Source of the DNA: GCA-2746795 sp963747345
Lineage (GTDB): Bacteria > Chloroflexota > Anaerolineae > Promineifilales > Promineifilaceae
Reading direction: 5' to 3'
Length of the DNA: 64,000 bases
Assembly: GCA_963747345.1 (NCBI GenBank)
Contig: CAVVFA010000001.1
Coordinates: 434,001 to 498,000 of the forward strand
Part shown: piece by piece, positions 41,876-50,790 of the stretch
Layout of the letters: every line of letters begins with the position of its first letter
Position numbering within the stretch: the first letter of the stretch is position 1
Translations under genes and position numbers: made by a program
Notes under the pieces: model-generated
What the model was told of the DNA's origin: nothing
Database searches by the model: none
The model's input: the letters and a program-made list of their open reading frames with translations, nothing else

Positions 41876-43072
41876 ATGAAAACTCAAACAAACTATCACA
41901 TATTTGATTATATTGTCGTGGGCAAAGGGCTGATGGGAGCTGCTGCGGCACGTTATTTGAGCCAGATGACTTCAAATGTGGCGCTGATTGGCCCCGATGA
42001 GCCGGAGGATTTTGCCTCTCACGCGGGTGTGTTTGCCAGCCATTATGACCAGGGACGCATCACGCGCCAAATCAACAAAGACGCCGTCTGGTCGAAGCTG
42101 GCGATACGGGCAGTTGGGCAGTATCGTTATTTGAAGCGACGCAGCGGCATCCATTTTCATGAACCAGTGGGCTGCCTGTTTGTGGCGCCGCCCACTGATC
42201 CGTATTTTTCGCAGGTGCTGGATAGTGCACAACGGTTTAATATCGATTATGTGGCTTATGGGTCAGCGACTGAACTGGAAATGGCGCATCCACAGTTGCA
42301 GTTTCCCGCGCAGTTTGCCAGCTTTTATGAGCCAGCCCCGGCTGGGTACATCAATCCGCGAGAGTTGATTCAGGCGCAGATGCGGGTGGCTATGGCGCAG
42401 GGGACGCGGTTGGTTTCAGAAGTGGTAACGGCCGTTGAGCCAACATCTCAAGGCGCAATTGTGACCACGGAATCGGGGCAGGTCTATTGGACGCGAAATG
42501 TGTTGGTTGCGGCTGGCGCGTTCACCAACAGCCATGCCCTGCTGCCAGAGAAATTGCCGCTGCGGGTGAAAACGGAAACAACGATTTTGGCGCGTTTGCC
42601 CCAGTCTGAAGTTGACCGCTTGAACGGAATGCCTTCGATTATCTATATGGTTGAGGCACCGAGGTTGGACAGTATTTATATGCTGCCGCCGATTCGTTAT
42701 CCTGATGGCAACTATTATGTCAAGATGGGGTGTAATACCAGCACTGATCAGTGGCTCACTTCGTTAGAAGAGATGCGCGACTGGATGATTTCGGGAGAAA
42801 GCGAGGTGGCTCTGGCCGATATGCAGGCGGCGATGGCGGCGGTCTTGCCTGGATTGAATGCCGAATCGTTTGCAAGCAAGCGCTGTTTGGTGACGTATAC
42901 GACGCATGGCAAACCGTATATCGACCAGGTGAGGGACCATATTTTTGTGGCGACGGGCGGCAATGGGTCTTCGGCCAAATCGTCGGATACGATTGGCTGG
43001 CTGGCGGCGCATTTGATGCAGATGGGCGATTTTCCGTCGGGTTTTGAGCGGGCGGATTTTCGGATTGAGTAG
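41876..43072 (+). CDS. FAD-dependent oxidoreductase of the DAO/monomeric sarcosine oxidase type
   Basis: 398 aa. FAD-binding GxGxxG start FDYIVVGKGLMGAAAARYL, then ASHAGVFASHYDQGRITRQI, FHEPVGCLFVAPP and YINPRELIQAQMRVA. The C-terminal FAD contact is IFVATGGNGSSAKSSDTIGW. Overall layout matches N-methyl amino acid oxidases (SoxA/MTOX), which oxidise a secondary amine and give H2O2. The Lys/Cys that holds FAD covalently cannot be assigned with confidence (candidate Cys in SKRCLVTYTTHGKP). One decamer at 42427. Confidence 0.87.
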   Translation: MKTQTNYHIFDYIVVGKGLMGAAAARYLSQMTSNVALIGPDEPEDFASHAGVFASHYDQGRITRQINKDAVWSKLAIRAVGQYRYLKRRSGIHFHEPVGCLFVAPPTDPYFSQVLDSAQRFNIDYVAYGSATELEMAHPQLQFPAQFASFYEPAPAGYINPRELIQAQMRVAMAQGTRLVSEVVTAVEPTSQGAIVTTESGQVYWTRNVLVAAGAFTNSHALLPEKLPLRVKTETTILARLPQSEVDRLNGMPSIIYMVEAPRLDSIYMLPPIRYPDGNYYVKMGCNTSTDQWLTSLEEMRDWMISGESEVALADMQAAMAAVLPGLNAESFASKRCLVTYTTHGKPYIDQVRDHIFVATGGNGSSAKSSDTIGWLAAHLMQMGDFPSGFERADFRIE

Positions 43073-43095
43073 ATGATTAATCTGCGGAGAAGTGT

Positions 43096-43674
43096 GTGAC
43101 GTTTTATGGGGTTTTGAGATGGGGTTTTGTGGGGTTGGTAGGGGCAACGGCCGTTATCATTCTGCTGATTCTCTCTGGCGTATTTGATCCGAAACCGGTC
43201 GGGGCGTTGGTGGGGGAACGGCCGTTATTTCCCCAAATTATCGCCCCTGAAGCACCGCGACTTACGTGGTTGGAAGAGCCAGTTCCCACGGGAAGTTACA
43301 CGGTTCGCCTGACGGCGGCGCAAGAGGAAGGTCAGGGCATGGATATTGGCTATGGGCTGGTGCTGGGCGATGATGATACCCATGTGGCGGTGGCTGTTTC
43401 GCCGTTGGGCTATGTGTCAGTTTGGCAGCAAAAGGGGGATGAAATGGATGTCATTTTCCCCTGGCAGCCGTGGCCCCATGTGGGGCGCGGTTCGGCGCCG
43501 AATGAGATTTGGGTGGACGTGGCGGACGCGGGCCAGGTAGCCATCCGTATCAACCGTGAATTTTTGTGGGAAGGGGAGATTGACCGGCCATCGGGTCAGA
43601 TTGGGGTGATTGGGGAAAGTTTTGGGGAAACGACCGTTGTGGATTATAGGTCTTTGGAGATTTTTGAAGAATAA
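43096..43674 (+). CDS. Membrane-anchored beta-rich protein of unknown function
   Basis: 192 aa from a GTG start. One N-terminal membrane helix (GFVGLVGATAVIILLILSG) and an exported domain of about 150 residues rich in beta strands: SYTVRLTAAQEEGQGMDIGY, LVLGDDDTHVAVAVSPLGY, VDVADAGQVAIRINREFLW and GQIGVIGESFGETTV. The pattern resembles concanavalin-like (DUF1080/LamG-type) domains but no binding site can be named. It may be co-transcribed with the oxidase 23 nt upstream. Two decamers (43146, 43217). Confidence 0.72.
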   Translation: MTFYGVLRWGFVGLVGATAVIILLILSGVFDPKPVGALVGERPLFPQIIAPEAPRLTWLEEPVPTGSYTVRLTAAQEEGQGMDIGYGLVLGDDDTHVAVAVSPLGYVSVWQQKGDEMDVIFPWQPWPHVGRGSAPNEIWVDVADAGQVAIRINREFLWEGEIDRPSGQIGVIGESFGETTVVDYRSLEIFEE

Positions 43675-43696
43675 ATCAAATTTATTTATCCGCAGA

Positions 43697-43719
43697 CTTG
43701 TATTGAGCCTTGTCGAAAT
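43697..43719. repeat. Diverged intergenic copy of the 24-bp element
   Basis: CTTGTATTGAGCCTTGTCGA on the plus strand, complement TTCGACAAGGCTCAATACAAG, matches the consensus TTCGACAAGCTCAGGACAAG with one extra G. It sits in a longer CGCAGA/TCTGCG inverted stretch (43691-43770). Confidence 0.55.
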
Positions 43720-43772
43720 AGGCGCAGATGACGCAGATTTTGTCGGTGTTCCTCTGCGTCTCTGCGTGAGAT

Positions 43773-44354
43773 CTATTTTCGTGACAATAATTTCCAGCCG
43801 ATTGGCAGTGCCGCCGCGGCCACGATTGCTTTCAAAATATCGCCCGGGATGAAGGGGAAGAATCCTAGTTGCAGCACCTTGTCTATGCCAGTGAACTGTG
43901 CCAGCCAGGGGAGACCGAACAGGTAGATTGTTGCCGTACCGAGAAGCATGACGACAACGGCCGTTCCCATTTTCCGATCCCATCCCCGTTCACAGAACCA
44001 GCCCACCACAAAAGCGGCTGCCACAAAGCCAAGCAGGTAGCCAGTCGTCGGGCCAGCGAAATAGGCCAGAGAGCCGCCGCCACCGGCAAACACCGGCAAG
44101 CCAATAGCCCCTTCAAAAAGATAGGCCAGCAGGCTCAAGGCGCCTAAGCGACTGCCCAGCACGCCCCCTACAAGCAGCACCGCCAATGTTTGCAGCGTAA
44201 CCGGAACGGGCCACATGGGCAGTTCAATTTGGGCGGCGATGGCGACCAGTAAACTGCCCGCGACGATGAGCAGTAGTTGATACCCTAAACCAGCTTTGGG
44301 TCGGGCGGCTAAAGCTAAGGTGGTGTCTGAATATGTAATTTTATGTAAACTCAT
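43773..44354 (-). CDS. bioY: Biotin transporter S-component BioY
   Basis: 193 aa integral membrane protein, substrate-binding S-component of the ECF biotin transporter. Six membrane segments. Family motifs: AIAAQIELPMWPVPVTLQTL, LAVLLVGGVLGSRLGALSLL, YLFEGAIGLPVFAGGGGSL, FAGPTTGYLLGFVAAAFVVG and FFPFIPGDILKAIVAAAA. It needs shared EcfA/EcfT units encoded elsewhere, or can act alone. GGAGGAATTTC precedes the ATG at 44354. No biotin operator could be recognised in the gap upstream. Confidence 0.95.
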   Translation of the reverse strand: MSLHKITYSDTTLALAARPKAGLGYQLLLIVAGSLLVAIAAQIELPMWPVPVTLQTLAVLLVGGVLGSRLGALSLLAYLFEGAIGLPVFAGGGGSLAYFAGPTTGYLLGFVAAAFVVGWFCERGWDRKMGTAVVVMLLGTATIYLFGLPWLAQFTGIDKVLQLGFFPFIPGDILKAIVAAAALPIGWKLLSRK

Positions 44355-44440
44355 GAAATTCCTCCGATAGTTTTTTTGAAAGCCATGCGGCTCCGTCGAT
44401 TTATAACCCCGCGTATTGGATTCCGTTTCTTGCCTAAATT

Positions 44441-44460
44441 CATGACATCTATCACCTGAC
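44441..44460. repeat. 20-bp repeat CATGACATCYATCACCTGAC, copy 1
   Basis: CATGACATCTATCACCTGAC. A second copy, differing at one base, lies at 47971-47990. Both lie at the border of GNAT genes. Confidence 0.6.
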
Positions 44461-44529
44461 ACGGCCGTTTTGGGTGTGTTATCCTTGGGGACGCTGGCTG
44501 ATAACGGCCGTTAAAAAGGAAAATAAATA

Positions 44530-45480
44530 ATGAACAATCACCTACAAGAATTAACAAGGCGTCCGCCCACTGAGGTGGATGCGCAGGCAGTCGTAGACCT
44601 CATGATCGCGTGTGATATTGCTGAGTATGGCGAACCCGACTCCAGCCTGGATGATTTGCAGTATGAATGGACGCTCATCGATCTGGATCAAGACGCCTGG
44701 CTTGCCTTCACGCCCGATAAGCAATTAGTTGGGTATGCGGCACTGTTCAAAGATGACACGGATTTCAGTTTCGATTTCTACACGCACCCCACGTTTGCGG
44801 GTGACGACCTACAGCGCCATTTTTTGGGGCAGTGTAAAGCGCGGGCCACTGCTCAACTGGTAGAAGCCCAGGAGAACGAAGGAGATGTCACCACCATTAT
44901 TGCGCAGGTCAATACAGCGGCGCGGCAAGTTCTGGAACAGGTAGGATTTGAGCCACAGACCTATCATTTTCGTATGCAGATAGAATCCGATACCTTGCCT
45001 GCTGCCCCCGTTTGGCCGGACGGGTATACGCTGCGAACCATTGTTCAAGGGCAGGACGACCAACTCGTCTACGATTTCATTCAGACTGCATTTGACCAGC
45101 CAGGGCGCGTGCCGCCTTCCTTTGAGAGTTGGCGGGAGTACATGATGCGGGCGGATCATTTTGTGAGTGAGCTGTGGTTTCTGCTTTTTGATCAGGAGGA
45201 ACTGATTGGCGCGGCCTTGTGTTACGACTATCCCGAGTTTGGTTGGGTACGCCAGTTGGGAGTTGCTTCTTCTCGGCGCGGGCAAGGTGTGGGGTCGGCG
45301 TTGCTCCAACATGTATTCCGTGTGTTTTTTGAACGGGGACATAAAAAGGTCGCGCTCGGTGTTGACTCGACTCGTCCGCAAGCACAATCGCTCTATGAAA
45401 ATGTGGGCATGGCCTGTGTGCGGCGATACGATGAGTATCATAAAGTGTTGTCTAACGTGGATACCGCTGGTTTAGTGTAG
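44530..45480 (+). CDS. Tandem GNAT acetyltransferase
   Basis: 316 aa with two GNAT folds. The N-terminal copy (about 10-150) is degenerate (AWLAFTPDKQLVGYAALFKD). The C-terminal copy (about 160-310) has a proper acetyl-CoA site: WVRQLGVASSRRGQGVGSAL with the R/QxxGxG/A loop, then VDSTRPQAQSLYENVGM. The layout is that of mycothiol-synthase-like double GNATs, though mycothiol is not expected here. The substrate is unknown. It is preceded by a decamer (44503) and AAAGGAAAA. Confidence 0.87.
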   Translation: MNNHLQELTRRPPTEVDAQAVVDLMIACDIAEYGEPDSSLDDLQYEWTLIDLDQDAWLAFTPDKQLVGYAALFKDDTDFSFDFYTHPTFAGDDLQRHFLGQCKARATAQLVEAQENEGDVTTIIAQVNTAARQVLEQVGFEPQTYHFRMQIESDTLPAAPVWPDGYTLRTIVQGQDDQLVYDFIQTAFDQPGRVPPSFESWREYMMRADHFVSELWFLLFDQEELIGAALCYDYPEFGWVRQLGVASSRRGQGVGSALLQHVFRVFFERGHKKVALGVDSTRPQAQSLYENVGMACVRRYDEYHKVLSNVDTAGLV

Positions 45481-45579
45481 AATACAATGTGCCACCCCGT
45501 TGTATTTTGGCGGCGGGTATGAACATGAAAACGGCCGTTTACCCTAAAACCAACCAGAGATTCCTATGTCGGAGACACC

Positions 45580-46779
45580 ATGACCCAATCCCCCAATAAC
45601 CGTTCCACAGACCTGCGTGCTGTTAGCAGCCTGACGATTGATGCCCTTCTCGGTCTGACCGATATGGTCGAGTCCTTGCACTACACCATCACCAATACTG
45701 CCGCACCAGCCACAGCCGAACCCAAACGAACCAGAGGCATTACCGGTCTCGTTTACCGTAATATCCGGGCGGTAACGGGTGTTGTGGGCAGCGGGCTTGA
45801 TGCGGGGCTTGGCAAGTTGAGTCCCGTTCTGGGAGAAGGCGACTCCATCCCCAAGCGTGAAGCGACGTTGGCCATCTTGAACGGCGTTCTGGGGGATCAT
45901 CTGGTGGCGAAAAATAATCCACTTGCCATCCACATGCAGTTTCGGCGGCAGGGCAGCCCCTTAACCGCCAACACATTGGCCGCTGCCGTGCAGAAGTCAG
46001 ACGGCAAACTAGCCATCATGGTGCATGGTTCCTGCATGAACGATTTGCAATGGCACAGGCAGGGGCATGATCATGGTGCTGCTCTGGCTCGTGATCTGGG
46101 GTTGGCGCCGCTTTATCTTCATTACAATTCTGGTTTGCACATTTCTGAAAACGGCAAAGAACTTTCCGATCTCCTGGAAACCCTGGTAGTCCAAGTGCCG
46201 CAGCCGTTGGAACTGGTGATCATCGGCCACAGCATGGGTGGACTGGTGGCACGCAGCGCTTGTTATTATGGGCAATTGGCCGATGCGTCCTGGCTGCCAC
46301 ATCTTAAAAAGATTGTATTTCTAGGTACGCCGCATCATGGTGCGCCGTTGGAAAAGGGCGGCAACTGGATTGATGGCATACTGGAAATGAATTCGTATAG
46401 CGCCCCGCTTTCGCGTCTGGGGAAAATTCGCAGCAGTGGCGTGACGGATTTGCGCTATGGCAACGTGGTTGATGAGGATTGGAACGGCCATGATCGCTTC
46501 CGGGTGAACGGGGATCAGCGGGTTCCTGTGCCGCTGCCAGACGGGGTGGCGTGTTATGCCATCGCCGCCACGACGAGCAAAGAGTTCAACATCCTCGGTG
46601 AGGATTTGATCGGGGATGGCCTGGTGAAGGTCAGTAGTGCGCTGGGGCATCATAATAATGAGGCGTTGGCGCTGTCGTTTCCAGAATCGCAGCAATGGGT
46701 GGGTCGTGATATGAATCATTTGGGCTTGCTGAACCATCCTGATGTGTATGAGAAGATGAAGAGTTGGTTGGCGGCATAA
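45580..46779 (+). CDS. Alpha/beta hydrolase with lipase-like nucleophile elbow
   Basis: 399 aa. The first ~140 residues are helical and unassigned. From there an alpha/beta hydrolase of the PGAP1/lipase type: KLAIMVHGSCMNDLQW (oxyanion region), VIIGHSMGGLVARSACYYG (Ser nucleophile), KIVFLGTPHHGAPLEKGG, and the acid/His probably in the final GDGLVKVSSALGHHNNEAL and DMNHLGLLNHPDVY. There is no signal peptide, so it is cytoplasmic. Possible roles are esterase or intracellular polymer/lipid hydrolase. It is preceded by a decamer at 45530. Confidence 0.83.
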   Translation: MTQSPNNRSTDLRAVSSLTIDALLGLTDMVESLHYTITNTAAPATAEPKRTRGITGLVYRNIRAVTGVVGSGLDAGLGKLSPVLGEGDSIPKREATLAILNGVLGDHLVAKNNPLAIHMQFRRQGSPLTANTLAAAVQKSDGKLAIMVHGSCMNDLQWHRQGHDHGAALARDLGLAPLYLHYNSGLHISENGKELSDLLETLVVQVPQPLELVIIGHSMGGLVARSACYYGQLADASWLPHLKKIVFLGTPHHGAPLEKGGNWIDGILEMNSYSAPLSRLGKIRSSGVTDLRYGNVVDEDWNGHDRFRVNGDQRVPVPLPDGVACYAIAATTSKEFNILGEDLIGDGLVKVSSALGHHNNEALALSFPESQQWVGRDMNHLGLLNHPDVYEKMKSWLAA

Positions 46780-46801
46780 CGGCCGTTTTCCTATCAAGCA
46801 A

Positions 46802-47341
46802 ATGGAAATCATCCTCCAAGAAATCAGTGCCGCCACGATAACTGATGTCAATCAATGTGATGGCGTCTTTACCATTGAGGCCAAGCTTGTTTTGCACGTT
46901 GAGAATGATGAAATCCGCACCACAATCGTGGCAGTCCCCCCAACCCAGAAACGCTACAATACCATCGAGATGGATTACCTGGCCTACGTGGATAATCCGA
47001 CTAAGGTGATTTTCCTGGCCTATGTGGCGGGCGCGATAGCGGGGCAAATTATTCTGCGCAAAAACTGGAACCGGTATGTCTATGTTGAAGATATTTCAGT
47101 CGATGTGGCCTTCAGGCAGCGCGGCATTGGCCAGGCACTCATGGCAAAAGCCGAGCAATGGGCCAAACAACGCCATCTGGTTGGCTTGATGCTGGAAACG
47201 CAAAACAACAACGTGCGTGCGTGCCGGTTTTATGAAAAATATGGGTTTCAACTGCGTGGCTTTGATTCGTTTTTATACAAAGGGTTCAACCGTGAAACAG
47301 ATGAGATTGCTTTGTATTGGTATTTAACGTTTGAAGATTAG
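46802..47341 (+). CDS. GNAT similar to streptothricin acetyltransferase SatA
   Basis: 179 aa. Acetyl-CoA site EDISVDVAFRQRGIGQALMA, then AEQWAKQRHLVGLMLETQNN, ACRFYEKYGFQLRGFDSFLY and ETDEIALYWYLTF. The run LETQ..N..AC.FY.K..F, the LY ending and the EIA.YWY tail match my memory of Bacillus SatA and related streptothricin N-acetyltransferases. This could give streptothricin resistance or act on a lysine-like cell metabolite. It starts 22 nt after the hydrolase stop and a decamer. Confidence 0.85.
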   Translation: MEIILQEISAATITDVNQCDGVFTIEAKLVLHVENDEIRTTIVAVPPTQKRYNTIEMDYLAYVDNPTKVIFLAYVAGAIAGQIILRKNWNRYVYVEDISVDVAFRQRGIGQALMAKAEQWAKQRHLVGLMLETQNNNVRACRFYEKYGFQLRGFDSFLYKGFNRETDEIALYWYLTFED

Positions 47342-47381
47342 TGCCTTGTCAGTGACCAGCCTGCACCAAAACAAGGATTTT

Positions 47382-47424
47382 GCATCGAATTAACGCGAAA
47401 AAGAAATTCGTGTTAATTCGATGC
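47382..47424. repeat. Hairpin between two GNAT genes
   Basis: GCATCGAATTAACGCGAA (47382-47399) pairs with TTCGTGTTAATTCGATGC (47407-47424), one mismatch, 7-nt loop. No T run follows. Confidence 0.75.
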
Positions 47425-47468
47425 CATAAACTTCTTAATTCTGGCTTGTCTATTAGGAGTAAATAACC

Positions 47469-47975
47469 GTGAACAACCTGTTATCAACCACAACTCCCAA
47501 CCTGCACTTACGCTTTGCCACCGAAGCCGATGTCAGCCTGATTCTGGAACTCATCAAGGGATTGGCCGCCTACGAAAAACTATCCCATGAAGTGGTAGCC
47601 GATGAAGCGGCACTGCGCGACACGCTCTTTGGTGAACGCCCAGCCGCAGAAGTTATTATTGCCGAGTATCGGGATGAATCGGCTGGATTTGCCTTATTCT
47701 TCCACAACTATTCCACGTTTTTGGGGAAACGAGGCATTTACCTGGAAGATTTGTTTGTGAAGCCAGCTTTCAGAGGGCGCGGCATTGGCAAAGCATTGTT
47801 AACTTATTTGGCGGGAATTGCTGTGGAACGGGAGTGCGGCCGTTTTGAATGGTCGGTGCTGGATTGGAATGAGCCAGCCATCCGCTTCTATGAAAGTCTG
47901 GGCGGGCAGGTTATGGCTGAATGGCAAATTTTCCGGGTAACGGGCGAGGCGCTGACGAAGCTGGCAGGGACATGA
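47469..47975 (+). CDS. GNAT of the diamine/thialysine acetyltransferase (SSAT) type
   Basis: 168 aa from a GTG start. LRFATEADVSLILELIKGLA and AAYEKLSHEVVADEAALRDT are characteristic of the spermidine/spermine or thialysine acetyltransferase group, as is FFHNYSTFLGKRGIYLEDLF. The acetyl-CoA loop is VKPAFRGRGIGKALLTYLA, then SVLDWNEPAIRFYESLG. The probable substrates are polyamines or lysine-like amines. Its stop codon lies in the 20-bp CATGACATCC repeat. Confidence 0.9.
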   Translation: MNNLLSTTTPNLHLRFATEADVSLILELIKGLAAYEKLSHEVVADEAALRDTLFGERPAAEVIIAEYRDESAGFALFFHNYSTFLGKRGIYLEDLFVKPAFRGRGIGKALLTYLAGIAVERECGRFEWSVLDWNEPAIRFYESLGGQVMAEWQIFRVTGEALTKLAGT

Positions 47976-47990
47976 CATCCATCACCTGAC
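47971..47990. repeat. 20-bp repeat CATGACATCYATCACCTGAC, copy 2
   Basis: CATGACATCCATCACCTGAC, contains the TGA stop of the GNAT gene. Compare 44441-44460. Confidence 0.6.
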
Positions 47991-48432
47991 CTGACCCTTT
48001 GCAGTATGTTATGATGAGGTAAGGGGGGAAACGGCCGTATTTCGTATCCCCAAAGCTGAATTAAAAGATCGAGGGTCAAAAAGTCAGGATGGTCATTTTA
48101 AAGATAAATAAGACGCTTTAATTTAATGGGATATATACGTGATGTAATTCAGTATTATTGAGCAAAAGATGAAAGAATTAGGAGGTTGGAATGATTTGAA
48201 AGGAACCACGCGCAACTGGATTACTCTCTACGGCGATCACAAGTGATGTAATTAAACGCAAATTAACCTCAAGGCACTGAACAATTAGAAAATATGGATG
48301 AACATGAACGGGCCAGAATGAATTCAATCTACGCTAATTGGATGGCTATACAGTAAAAGAATGTGTCTTGATTAGGACCGTTAAGAGAAGTCTGCGCTGA
48401 AAACAAAAAAATATCCTTGATTAGCCGCTGAG
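47991..48432. other. AT-rich stretch without an intact gene
   Basis: About 440 nt. One short frame from 48169 reads MKELGGWNDLKGTTRNWITL and stops after 25 codons. Other frames break every 10-30 codons. Looks like the eroded left part of an acquired segment. A near-decamer AACGGCCGTA is at about 48030. Confidence 0.4.
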
Positions 48433-48680
48433 TTGATTGATGAACTACAAACCGATGTAGGGCTGATAGGATATTTAAACGAGGACGAATCGAAGATAGA
48501 AGAATTAAAAAATGCTGTTAGGAAGCTCAATCGGGTAGAGGATCAGCAACATCAGGAAGCTCTGGAGAATCATGAAAAAGAACTAGCAGAGTGGCAGGAA
48601 ATGACCGAACTTGCAAAGAGGATTCTAGTCGGATGAACCGGAGGCACATCTTTGATGGCTATCGAGCGATTGAATCCCTT
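48433..48680 (+). pseudogene. Decayed gene fragment with coiled coil
   Basis: A 67-residue frame MIDELQTDVGLIGYLNEDES to EWQEMTELAKRILVG is strongly helical and charged. Beyond its stop a second frame continues RRHIFDGYRAIESL, which looks like the real ending of the same protein. No family is assigned. The breaks and the lower G+C (near 40 percent by eye) support decay of an acquired gene. Confidence 0.4.
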
Positions 48681-48725
48681 TAGTGAAATCAGCCAATTAG
48701 GTTCATTTACTTAATTTTACATTTA

Positions 48726-49132
48726 ATGGTAATACATATTGAGATAAAACTTCATGTAAATGGAGAGGAAATCATACCTTCAGAATCTAAAACACTCCTA
48801 AAAAGCGGGAAATTATCCATAAAAGAATTACCGCAAGGCAAGTTTTATGAACTTTATCAAGATTACGTTTGTGGTGCTGTTCTACGGTGTAGCAAGAGAA
48901 TTATTTTCCCTGCTACCTATTGAGACGGTTATGTCAAATGCAACTGGGACATGTTGAATTCAAAGTACTGTCAATGGAAGAACACAATATTGCTGTTGCA
49001 ACTGAAAAACACTGGAAATCTTGAATATCGACAGACTCAGTCTATGACAAACTTTGTTCACCGAATGAATTCACGAAAACAACGGGCTTTATGATAGTCG
49101 AACCAATTTCACCTGAAGAGATTAAATCATAA
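48726..49132 (+). pseudogene. Decayed hypothetical gene with several frame breaks
   Basis: The first frame MVIHIEIKLHVNGEEIIPSE to ELYQDYVCGAVLR is followed in a second frame by VARELFSLLPIETVMSNATG. A third holds MTNFVHRMN and the last EFTKTTGFMIVEPISPEEIK to the TAA at 49132. Put together they resemble a hypothetical family I remember from Firmicutes, with YVFGSIIRVARELF and KTKGF motifs. At least three breaks in 400 nt mark a pseudogene. Confidence 0.5.
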
Positions 49133-49334
49133 CAGACCAGAAATCACATAAATTAAAGATCGATATATCCTCAACTAGCAGATAACAGGGTGTTTGCTCC
49201 TCCATGCTAGGATGGGGAGAAAACGGCCGTTCCGAGCCACCACAATAAGTTGATTTTGAGCGAGTAAGGGGATGAAAACGGCCGTTTCCTGCAATCATTT
49301 TAATTTTTTATAGAAAACCAACTTAGGAGAATTC
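49133..49334. other. Intergenic stretch with two decamers
   Basis: About 200 nt, AT-rich on the left, with AACGGCCGTT at 49222 and 49277 and the SDR ribosome site TTAGGAGAAT at its end. No gene seen. Confidence 0.45.
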
Positions 49335-50238
49335 ATGACAGACAATCAACCACGCATCGCTATGATCACAGGCGGCAACAGCGGCATTGGCTTTGCCACC
49401 GTTCGTAAACTGGCAGCTCAAGGCTTCCACGTCATCCTGGCCTCACGCAACCAACAGGCCAGCGCACAAGCCATCACAGCAGATCCACGACGACACTCCA
49501 CATGCCATTGTCGAGTCAATCCCGCTTGACTTAGCTTCATTCGCATCTATACGAGCGTGTGCCGCCACGTTTCAAGCCAAAGGGTATCCGCTGCACACTT
49601 TGATCAACAACGCGGGCGGCGCAGTCCCCGGCAAGCAAGCCAGTTTTACCGCCGATGGCTTTGAGATGACATTTGGCACAAATCATCTGGGGCACTTCTT
49701 GCTCACCAATTTGTTGCTCGAAGACTTAAAACGATCCGCCCCAGCGAGAGTAATCACGGTGGCATCGGAACTACACAACCCAGATTACGCCCGTGGTCCA
49801 GCACCGGATTTCGACTATGATAACCTGAAAGGTGAAAAGTATTACGATCCCCAGGTTTTTTACCGAACTTCCAAATTGGCTAACATGTGGTTTGCCTATG
49901 AGTTGCAGCGCCGACTAACAGGCATGGGTGTCACGTCAAATGCTGTCTGCCCAGGCTTTGTGCCAGCGGCGATTGCGGCACGCAGGAAGTCAGCCACTGA
50001 CCGGTTTTTTTACGCCCAAATCCTGGCACGTATGCCGTTTGCCCGTTCCCTGGAACAGGCTTCCGACTCTTACATGATCGCAGCCACCTCTCCTGAACTA
50101 GAAGGGGTCGGCGGCAAATTCATCGTTGATGGCAAAGAGAAACGCTCCAGCGTCGATTCCTACGACGAACAAAAAGCACGACAATTATGGGAAATGAGTT
50201 GGGAATGGTGCGGTCTTGATGAGAACCCCCCTTCTTGA
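49335..50238 (+). CDS. Short-chain dehydrogenase/reductase, retinol-dehydrogenase-like (one frameshift)
   Basis: About 300 aa. NAD(P) site IAMITGGNSGIGFATVRKLA and HVILASRNQQASAQAI in the first frame. The frame breaks near 49485 and continues HDDTPHAIVESIPLDLASFA, then LINNAGGAVPGKQ and NHLGHFLLTNLLL. Catalytic Ser is in VITVASELHN and the Tyr/Lys pair in FYRTSKLANMWFAYEL. The C-terminus resembles WW-domain oxidoreductase/retinol dehydrogenase homologues of bacteria. Substrate unknown. The TTAGGAG ribosome site supports the ATG at 49335. Confidence 0.9.
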
Positions 50239-50387
50239 TATGCCACTTGGTTTGAACAGGAACAAAACGGCCGTTTCCTCCCCATCCCCAATTAGCCCAC
50301 CCAACCTGCCTAAGCTATAATTCCGCAATTGGCATTGGTTCACTTAATTTTTAATCTGCCTTGCCACCACTTTTCCGGAGGGAAATC

Positions 50388-50661
50388 ATGTCTTTAGGTT
50401 TCGGTGAAATACTCATTTTGCTTGTCGTTTTGGGATTGCTCATTGCCATCCCCTCAGTCATTATCGTGGTGCTATTACAACGTGCCGACAAACATACCCA
50501 CAAAGCCGCCTTTGATGATTTTGTCATGAAATCAGAAGTCACCCACAGCGGGCTTAAACATTCCGGCCTCCGCCTTTGGTGATGCCAACGAAGTGGAAAT
50601 TTACAAAGGCAAAGAAGGCGTTCTGGTCAAAATCGTGAGCCATAAGAACAGTAAACAGTAA
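50388..50661 (+). CDS. Small membrane protein (one frameshift)
   Basis: About 90 aa. An N-terminal membrane helix (EILILLVVLGLLIAIPSVII) is followed by LLQRADKHTHKAAFDDFVM. Near 50565 the first frame ends LKHSGLRLW; a second frame gives NIPASAFGDANEVEIYKGKE and GVLVKIVSHKNSKQ, stopping at 50661 inside a repeat array that provides the last codons. The FGDANEVEIYKGKEG segment looks like a conserved domain end, so the shift is probably a base error. No family is named. Confidence 0.6.
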
Positions 50662-50721
50662 ACAGTGTTCAGTAATCAGTAAAAACCGAACACCGAACAC
50701 TGATCACTGATCACTGAACAC
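50647..50721. repeat. Intergenic repeat array (AACAGTAAACAGTG / CACTGATCACTG type)
   Basis: AACAGTAAACAGTAAACAGTG, TTCAGTAATCAG then complements ACACTGATCACTGATCACTG. Same family as 5518-5611. Confidence 0.75.
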
Positions 50722-50790
50722 ATTGATTGCATCTTGTTGCGAACTCGCTAAACTTATCCCCTTGTAAAACTTTTAGGAAGCAGGAGCTTA

